From contig NC_041394.2 of assembly GCF_900747795.2 (NCBI RefSeq), positions 117,539,228 through 117,603,227 of the forward strand: 64,000 bases of DNA, in the 5' to 3' direction. The notes below the pieces were generated by a model. That model did not search any database and had not been told where the DNA came from. It saw only the letters and a list, made by a program, of their open reading frames with translations. Of this stretch, positions 57,578-64,000 are shown in pieces (the first letter of the stretch is position 1; every line of letters begins with the position of its first letter). Origin of the DNA: Erpetoichthys calabaricus (Eukaryota; Chordata; Cladistia; Polypteriformes; Polypteridae). The translations under genes were made by a program, and so were the position numbers.

Positions 57578-60540
57578 CATTTTCAGGTTTTTTAAATCAG
57601 ATTTTTTTGGCATATGCATTTTCCTATGTTTTGGCAGACACATGTTTGCATGCTTAAATTACAAGCAAGTTTTATAAGTTTTATTAAGACTACAGGAGCA
57701 TTACACTCCTCTATTTATATTCAACAGTTTTATGTATATAGCCTAATATTTTATTTGTCATTTTAATAGTTTTTGCGCATTGCTTAGATGATGAAAATGT
57801 GTCAATATAAACCCTTAAACCCTTTTCAGAGGTTGCTTCCTTTAGGACAGTGTCTTCAATGTTGTATTTAACTAACTGATGTTCCTTTTGCACACTTGTA
57901 ACATTTGGAACTTTTCTACACTAAGCTACATTTGCCAAGTTTTTGCCCAGTCCTGAAGCTTGTCTAAGTCTTCCTAAATTGTTTTTGCTGTCTCCTCGGT
58001 GTATGACATTGCTCCAATTTTAGCATCATCTGCAAATTTCACAAGTTTACTAACCATACCAAAAACAATGTCATTAAAATAACAGCATTGGACTAAGCAA
58101 TCACATTTTATTTTTTTCTAGTAGATTGCATTTCCTTTTGTACACTGTTGCATTTGCTACTTGAAGGCATAGTTCATTCTAATAAAGGCAATGGTGTTTT
58201 ACACATCCAAGATTAGCGTATTTTATTAGAAATGGAAAAAATTAAAGTCGTTGATGTTAACATTCCACTCATGCTGTGTTCACTTACTATGGGGCAGACA
58301 GGAAATACATTAGGAGTTTCCCACTTGTGCATTTCATATTATCACATCTCTTTAATCAGTTGTATTAAATAAAAAATAATACTGGGGTCCTTCGTAAACT
58401 GCATTTTTACTGTTTCTTTTTCTTTTTACAAAAATGCATCCACCAAAGGTGTTTTTCTTCCTATTTACCAACTTGAAATGTACTAAACACAGTAAAGTCA
58501 TAACTCCTAGCTTCAGAGTTTCTCATGCAGCATCATTCCTGAAATACCATAATAATGCACAATAAATGAAACTTAATCATTGGTAACAGAAAAACTGGCT
58601 ATAGTACTGTATACTATTCACAAAAAAAGTCAACCCCAAGGGCTATTGTGCAACAAATAACTTAAAGTATAAATAATTAACCAGAATATGTTTGTTATGT
58701 TTTTATTATTTTCTTGTAAATTATGTTTTTAAGTTTATGGAGACATTCATCAATACAATCTACCACACGGTACTGTGTGTATCACTATAACATGACACTT
58801 TATAAGTCATTTATCTTGAGTCTGACTCAAGTCACAAGTTATCAGTAAGCAAGTTAAGTTGAGTGATTTTTAAAATAAAGTAAGAAGTAGTTCATGTTTG
58901 AAAAAGTATTAACAAAGTTTACTGATTTGTTTTAAAAAAAAGGAATGAGGAGCAATTAGTGAGTGAATTGAAGAGGAGTAGTTGGTGTAGCTCTGCATTG
59001 TATGTTCACCGTTTTGTCATTAAAACAGTTGGCAAATAGTCCACAAACTGGGGTGACCATCTCTGTGTGATTTCTACATATCAAGGACTCTTCTGTTATG
59101 CTACTGAGGTCACTTAAGAGCTAAGAAGAACCAATGCCAGATTCTGGTAAGGTGAAAATAGTGGACTCCATTCACCAGCTTTTACAGCACCACATCCAGC
59201 TTTTTCAATATTGGCAAGTCTCAAAGTCAGAAAACATTATGCAACACACCTTTTAAACCTTTTTATTACAGACGATTTTACTTTTGTCTCTCACTGACAA
59301 AAAGAATCAATGGATCACTTAGTTGCCCAGTTCAATTACTACGAATGACTTTAGCATGGACAGTCCTAACCAAGTTATACTGAACAAATACCTAGTAAGT
59401 TCTATTAGGGGTGAGTTGTTACTTTGACCACTTTCTGTGTTTTGCATGTGCTTGCATCCCATCGCACTGCTTCAAAAAATTATAAATATGTAATTTACCA
59501 CCTGGCCAGCCTGGCAGCAATGTGTAAATTCTTTGTGTATATATGTAACTTATATCATGTTATTTTTCCACAATCATCAAATGAAGTAAATAAATTATTT
59601 TATGCATTGAAATTCCCACACATTGCAGGTGTGCTTCTCAGCACCCTGAGGTCTATCATTCCAGATCAATGTGATGTCTATTCACCCTCCAGGTACTGTT
59701 ATAATAATTCATCTGTCCACACTCTTAAAATGTATGTTTTAATGGGTCTGTTTTTACGATGTATAATGAAACAGAAAACAAGGGAAAAAGGCTATCAGGC
59801 ACTTGTCTTTGGTGCTTCTTTACGTGCAAGTGTTTTGACTTCAACAAATTAAATGACATTACTTATGGTAAAAAAAGCAGAAAACGCCTTTTAATCTTAT
59901 TTGTGATCATTTCCTGAGAGTTGCTGAGGGATTGCGGCAGTATCACCCTTCCCAGTAGCTCTACCCCGAGACAGTATGAGTACTTTGGACACTGGGAATT
60001 ACAAACAGCAGGTTTTGCTTGGTGTATTCTTGGTTTAAGATTAGAAAATTTGATTGACGATCTCACAGTGCACTGGTGTTCGTTTCCTGCCACTTCTTTA
60101 CGTGTTAAGATCAACCAGATCATAAATAAATTTACAGAAGTCTTTTTTTTTTTCTCCGATCATGTGCAAGAGGCCCTGAGACTGAATCAGGTGTTGCTCG
60201 GATTGAGTAATTATGTGAGTTGTTTTAGGCAAATTGTGTTATATTTGTACCTGTGTACATATTTAATATTTATTTATTTGCTTTTTATTTTTTTAATGCT
60301 CCATGTTAATCCTTGACTCATTATGCTATGAATGAGATTCCCAATTACCGAAAGCACGTGCTCAGTGTGACCACCACAGCACTTAACAATGTCAAGCATG
60401 ATGCACAGTAATTCATGTAGTTAAACTGATCCCATGCCGGATCATGTTAAGACCTCATAAGAACTGCTCTAGGGTTCAATAGGTAACCACAGAAACCATT
60501 TTTCCCAAAGGGTCTCGGTATGGTTATTTAGGTTGTATAA
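57578..60540. other. No confident feature
   Basis: About 3 kb of AT-rich sequence. 57880-58090 (TTTAGCATCATCTGCAAATTT within it) has the feel of an old dispersed repeat that I cannot name. Other open frames, including a 142-codon one from 59424, show no family resemblance. Confidence 0.4.
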
Positions 60541-61265
60541 TTGAATATACAGAGCATCAGGATTAAACTAAGATGAAGCTATGAGAAAGCCATGTTAAAG
60601 TAATGTGTTTTCAGCAGTGTTTTAAAGTGCTCCTCTGTATTATCCTGGCGAATTCCTATTGGCAAGCTATTCCAGATTTTAGGTGCATAACAGCAGAAGG
60701 CCGTCTCACCACTTCTTTTAAGTTTAGCTCTTGGAATTCTAAGTAGACACTCATTTGAAGATCTAAAGTTACGAATTGGAGTGTAAGGTGTAAGACATTC
60801 CGAAATATAAGATGGAGCGAGATTATTTAAGGCTTTGTAAACCATAAGCAGTATTTTAAAGTCAATTCAAAATGACACAGGCAACCAGTGTAGTGACATC
60901 AAAGCTGGGGTGATGTGCTCAGATTTTCTTTTCCAATTTAAGATTCTAGCAGCTGCATTCTGCACTAATTGCAATCGATTTATGTCCTTTTTTGGTAGTC
61001 CTGAGAGGAGTGCGTTAAAGTAATCTAGCCAACTGAAAACAAAAGCGTGAACTAATTTTTCAGCATCTTGCAATGTTATAAGAGGTCTAACTTTTGCTAT
61101 ATTTCTTAAGTGAAAAAATGCTGTCCTAGTAATCTGATTAATATGTGATTTAAAATTCAGGTCAGAGTCAATAGTTACCCCTAAATTCTTTACCTCCATC
61201 TTAACTTTTAATCCTAATGCTTCAAGTTTATTTCTAATAACCTCACTATATCCATTATTGCCAAT
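60541..61265 (-). pseudogene. L2-like LINE reverse transcriptase C-terminal fragment
   Basis: Minus strand: NNGYSEVIRNKLEALGLKVK, VKNLGVTIDSDLNFKSHINQ, ITRTAFFHLRNIAKVRPLIT, then KLVHAFVFSWLDYFNALLSG and LPKKDINRLQLVQNAAARIL down to about 60867. After a frame change it continues VYKALNNLAPSYISECLTPY and APKIWNSLPIGIRQDNTEEH, ending HYFNMAFS at 60579. This is a standard fish L2-type C-terminus. The copy is interrupted at its 5' side by the CRE-motif repeat starting at 61266, which is therefore younger. Confidence 0.82.
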
Positions 61266-61580
61266 CACAGGTTTGGGGCAGCCACCCCGTATACAAAACA
61301 AAATGAAGGTGACAGACAAAAAATGGTGGTTTTAAAGCTGCACAGGGGAAATGACATTATCTGGGCAGGAACCAGAAATGATGTGATAGGAACCAGAAAT
61401 TATGTCATCGTGCCCAGAGCTGGAAGTGACATCATCTGGCTCAGTCAGAATCTCCCATGGTTGGTCTGCAGAGGAAAATGAGAAAGGATTAGTGTACTCT
61501 GCCACCCCCTGGTCCGACATGGAATTACCCTGTTTTGAGCCCTTAAGCTGCCTCCCATGCATATGTGTGTAACAATATCA
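61266..61580 (+). repeat. CRE-motif repeat family, copy 5 (most complete)
   Basis: It runs from GTTTGGGGCAGCCACCCCG to CATATGTGTGTAACAATA, about 315 bases, so it shows both ends of the family. Four decayed motifs (GGAAATGACATTA, AGAAATGATGTGA, AGAAATTATGTCA, GGAAGTGACATCA) are spaced about 20-45 bases apart. On the minus strand the motif array happens to stay open in frame (D-D-V/I-T/I-S-S units), most likely by chance. It is inserted in the L2 fragment. Confidence 0.65.
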
Positions 61581-62475
61581 AGCTAACACCAAAATGCACA
61601 GTGAAACACCAATAATGCCTAACCAGAAAAACAATCTGAACTGATCCAATACCTAAAAAAAAAGCAATTGCAAATCATGAGCATCTCTACACTCTGACCA
61701 ATGAAACTGGCCACAACAGAAAGTCTTGAACATCCATATCCCAGAGGTTTTGATGTCATTATTGGTAAGGCCATGTAATAATAATGTGAGCAAGATGGAA
61801 GAAAATGACTGGAAGATGATAACCAGAGGCCTAGGCACAGCAACAGTTAAAAGAATAAGGCAGTCAGAATCAGCAAGAGCAACAGTACCAAAATGCCTTT
61901 ATTAACATAAAAAGAAAAGTAGAAAGTCATGTTTAAAAGGAAAGTCAAAACCAAAACAAAACTTGGCACTAAAAACAATTAGAGCTTATTTAGTAACAGT
62001 GACTTACACTAAGGGTTCATTTTAACAGTTTTATGAGGGATACTGAACATGTCGATAGTCACCACATGACCCACCCAAAATGTGGCTGCTATAAAAAAAA
62101 GTCAACAGAGATCATTTGGGTATGATTATTTTATTCGTATCAAACTTCTGGAATTATGTTAATATGTGTACTTTGATGTTTTTATTTTACTGTGAAAGGA
62201 TTTTGTTTTTCCTGGAGGTGCAGCCATTTTATTAAATGATTGAAATTAGATGTTGCACAGTTGCTAAGGGCATGGTTACAGAAGGGAGGTAGACGACTTC
62301 AGGGAAAAGGTGTCTGAAATGACCCTGGACGTTTACAAGAATATGTTCGAGGTAGTAGTTTCTCTAGCATGTTAAGTAAATAAGCTTAAAGAAAAAAAAG
62401 ACACTAAGGAGACAAGAAGGAGACCAAATGTGTTACCAGGTATGAAAGCAGGAATGAGCCAAACTCACGTGGGAA
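61581..62475. other. No confident feature
   Basis: AT-rich. The last 150-200 bases may be the start of the Gypsy fossil (leader or gag remnant), but no peptide is clear. Confidence 0.4.
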
Positions 62476-63001
62476 TTTGGATGAAGAGATACAGCTTTCA
62501 GTCAGTATTGGGAAAGTGAAGTCAGGTAATCAAGTGCATTGTAAAAACTTATTTATGGTGCCAATGGTTCTTTATAATATTAATTTATTAGCTTTTATTG
62601 ATTGTGGGGCTTCTGAGAATTGTATTAGTGCTGCACAATTAAAAGAGCTGGGGATAAGGAAATTACCAGTATTGTTTAGTTCTGTAGTCCAGTGTTTTTG
62701 GTTTTTTTTTGCTGAGAAAAAGGATAGAGGGTTAAGGCCATGTATTTATTACAGAGGGTTAAATCAAATTTTGGTAAAAAAACAATTATCCTCTTCCACT
62801 CATCTCCTACCTTTTTAAGCAAGTTATGGGGTCCACGATCTTCTCCAGATTAGGTATCCTAAGGGGTTACAATTTAATTAGGATATAGGAAGGAAACAAG
62901 TGTAAAAGTACTTTTAACATTTCCATTGGACATTACAAGTACCAAGTAGAGCCATAAGGGCTTGACAACGTACTGGTGGTATTTTAAATTTGTGTAAATA
63001 A

Positions 63002-63479
63002 CTAGGGGGCTTTGTCCCCTGCTTGCTTCGCTCACCAACCCCCTGGCCTGCGCTACGCGCCAGCCACTTCACATCTCAGGCACTCACGTATGTTGATTTC
63101 ACTTTCACCAAATAACAAATCTTTTAATTCTCGCGTATAGGCCTCCTCATTGGGAAGAAACACTACTTTTCCCTGATGGCAACATGAATTAGACGATCTA
63201 CAAGTCTCAGACTTAAAGTTTAAAGCCAAACAATATCTACATACTTCTGTCATATCACCTATGCCCATATATTCAATCTCTTTTCGCTTTTATTTCACCG
63301 AGTAATCATTTCCGTTTGTTAGTGCCAATGCTATCTTTAATACCAGTTTTTTGAGGCGGGACTTGTCAAAATCTCTTGGTAAAAAGTCTCATCTCGTGGG
63401 ATCTGAAATTATCTCTTGCGGGAGTTGAAATTATCTCTTAGAAAGTCTCGTCCCAGGATTTCCTTTTATAATAGAGAGA
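63002..63479 (-). mobile_element. Small Helitron with terminal hairpin
   Basis: On the minus strand it begins near TCTCTCTATTATAAAAGG (5'-TC rule) and ends in GGGGACAAAGCCCCCTAG, a short hairpin followed by CTAG (the CTRR rule) and T in the flank. A/T-flanked insertion without target duplication fits rolling-circle transposition. It sits inside the Gypsy reverse transcriptase. About 478 bp, so non-autonomous. Confidence 0.75.
63053..63268 (-). pseudogene. Helitron-like N-terminal zinc-finger peptide remnant
   Basis: Minus-strand frame starting MGIGDMTEVCRYCLALNFKS and continuing NSCCHQGKVVFLPNEEAYTR and ELKDLLFGE. Autonomous Helitron proteins carry C.YCGAL.F..E.....CC..GKV.LP....PE.L..L near the N-terminus, and the cysteines (C..C and CC) and GKV align. 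The frame ends after about 70 codons, close to the 3' hairpin, so only this finger was retained. Confidence 0.7.
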
Positions 63480-63830
63480 CATATTCAGGTATGTTATTGG
63501 TTTATTTGTGCTGGTATATACTGACAATATTTTGATCTTCTCTAAAGATTTGGAAGTATATATTTAACATGTGCATGAAGTATTGAGATGCTTAAGAGGG
63601 AATGACCTTAAAATTAGAATTGTGTGAATTTAATACAAATCCAGTGTGTATTCTTGGGTTATGAAATTACACAAAAGAGGTTAGTCATGGATCAAGATAA
63701 AGTATCTTCTATTGTAAATTGCACAAGGCCAGAGAATGTGAAGCAAGTCCAACACTTTGGAGGGTTTGCAAATTACTATAGGCAGTGTAATAAGAGCCCA
63801 AGTTTATTATTCTTCTAGGAAAGTTTTTTA

Positions 63831-64000
63831 GGTTTAACAGTTACATCCCCACCTGGCAATTTAGAAACTTCAGTTCAAGGAGCCCAATCTACAAATACTG
63901 CCACAGACACATTATTTAACTGCATCTTTTATGTATCAATGAATCTGCTGGTAATCAACTGGGCTTGTGGTTCAAATGTGTACGGCCACTTGGGGGTGTC
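63831..64000. other. No recognised feature
   Basis: Sequence after the last Gypsy-like peptide. Nothing recognised before the window ends. Confidence 0.5.

Larger units (their letters stand above)
62476..63830 (+). mobile_element. Ty3/Gypsy retrotransposon fossil, split by a Helitron
   Basis: A plus-strand Gypsy fossil with a retropepsin-like protease stretch (about 62500-62680) and reverse transcriptase in two pieces (about 62700-62998 and 63480-63830). Sequence between protease and reverse transcriptase is missing. It is broken, with several breaks, and no LTR is seen in the window; it may continue past the right edge. It is older than the Helitron inserted in its reverse transcriptase. 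It does not look like the same copy as the 2671-8800 fossil (different strand and part). Confidence 0.7.

Noticed and set aside
57880-58090. Possible old interspersed repeat containing TTTAGCATCATCTGCAAATTT-like text
   Set aside because: It seemed familiar, but I could not place a family or find another copy in the window.
59424-59852. 142-codon plus-strand frame (contains PHIAGVLLSTLRSIIPDQ)
   Set aside because: I considered a Harbinger or retroviral origin, but no motif or neighbouring block supports it.
60867-61319. L2-like peptide starting at MSVTFILFC
   Set aside because: The first residues are from the inserted CRE-motif repeat; only the part from NNGYSEVI on is LINE sequence.

Overview
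This is eukaryotic, most likely ray-finned fish, DNA. It is AT-rich and almost wholly made of transposable-element layers of kinds that occur together in fish: L1, L2/CR1-like and RTE LINEs, hAT, Tc1/mariner, Harbinger and Helitron DNA elements, Ty3/Gypsy fossils, fish-type SINE tails ending in GGAT repeats, and ATCT microsatellites. A non-teleost ray-finned fish (for example a bichir or reedfish) is my guess from repeat style only. I see no bacterial gene, CRISPR array, rRNA or tRNA gene.

Layout. 1-8.8 kb is a nest on the minus strand: a Gypsy fossil split by a 2.74 kb hAT transposon with a clean 8-bp target duplication, by a 1.2 kb unresolved insert and by an L1 that runs off the left edge. 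8.9-12.05 kb is a long but broken RTE LINE. 12.2-16.4 kb holds LTR-like and LINE fragments. 17.3-22.6 kb is the only place that looks like ordinary host gene structure: candidate minus-strand exons whose splice phases agree, cut across by a 1.55 kb direct tandem duplication at about 99% identity. 22.8-36.7 kb is old repeats, a MITE with degenerate ends, an RTE tail, a 5'-truncated L1 with a perfect 16-bp target duplication, and a Harbinger transposase remnant.

37.3-50.35 kb holds the most interesting object: a decayed multi-exon gene for a zinc-finger/SAP protein of the HMGXB3-like, KDZ-transposase-like kind. At least seven introns can be placed, and most junctions keep phase. One large intron carries a 3.8 kb LINE (itself hit by a solo LTR) and a 730-bp foldback repeat. 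Its last recognised coding block is split by a second LINE.

51.3-56.9 kb has two sibling hAT MITEs with different tips and two Tc1-like transposons; the second Tc1 has long inverted repeats and a nearly whole transposase. 57-64 kb is mostly unrecognised AT-rich DNA plus an L2 fragment, members of a CRE-motif repeat family, and a Gypsy fossil split by a small Helitron that carries a Helitron-type zinc-finger peptide.

The parts do not form an operon or pathway. They are insertions layered in time, and the nesting gives their relative order. All family names come from recognition of peptides and ends, not from database searches.
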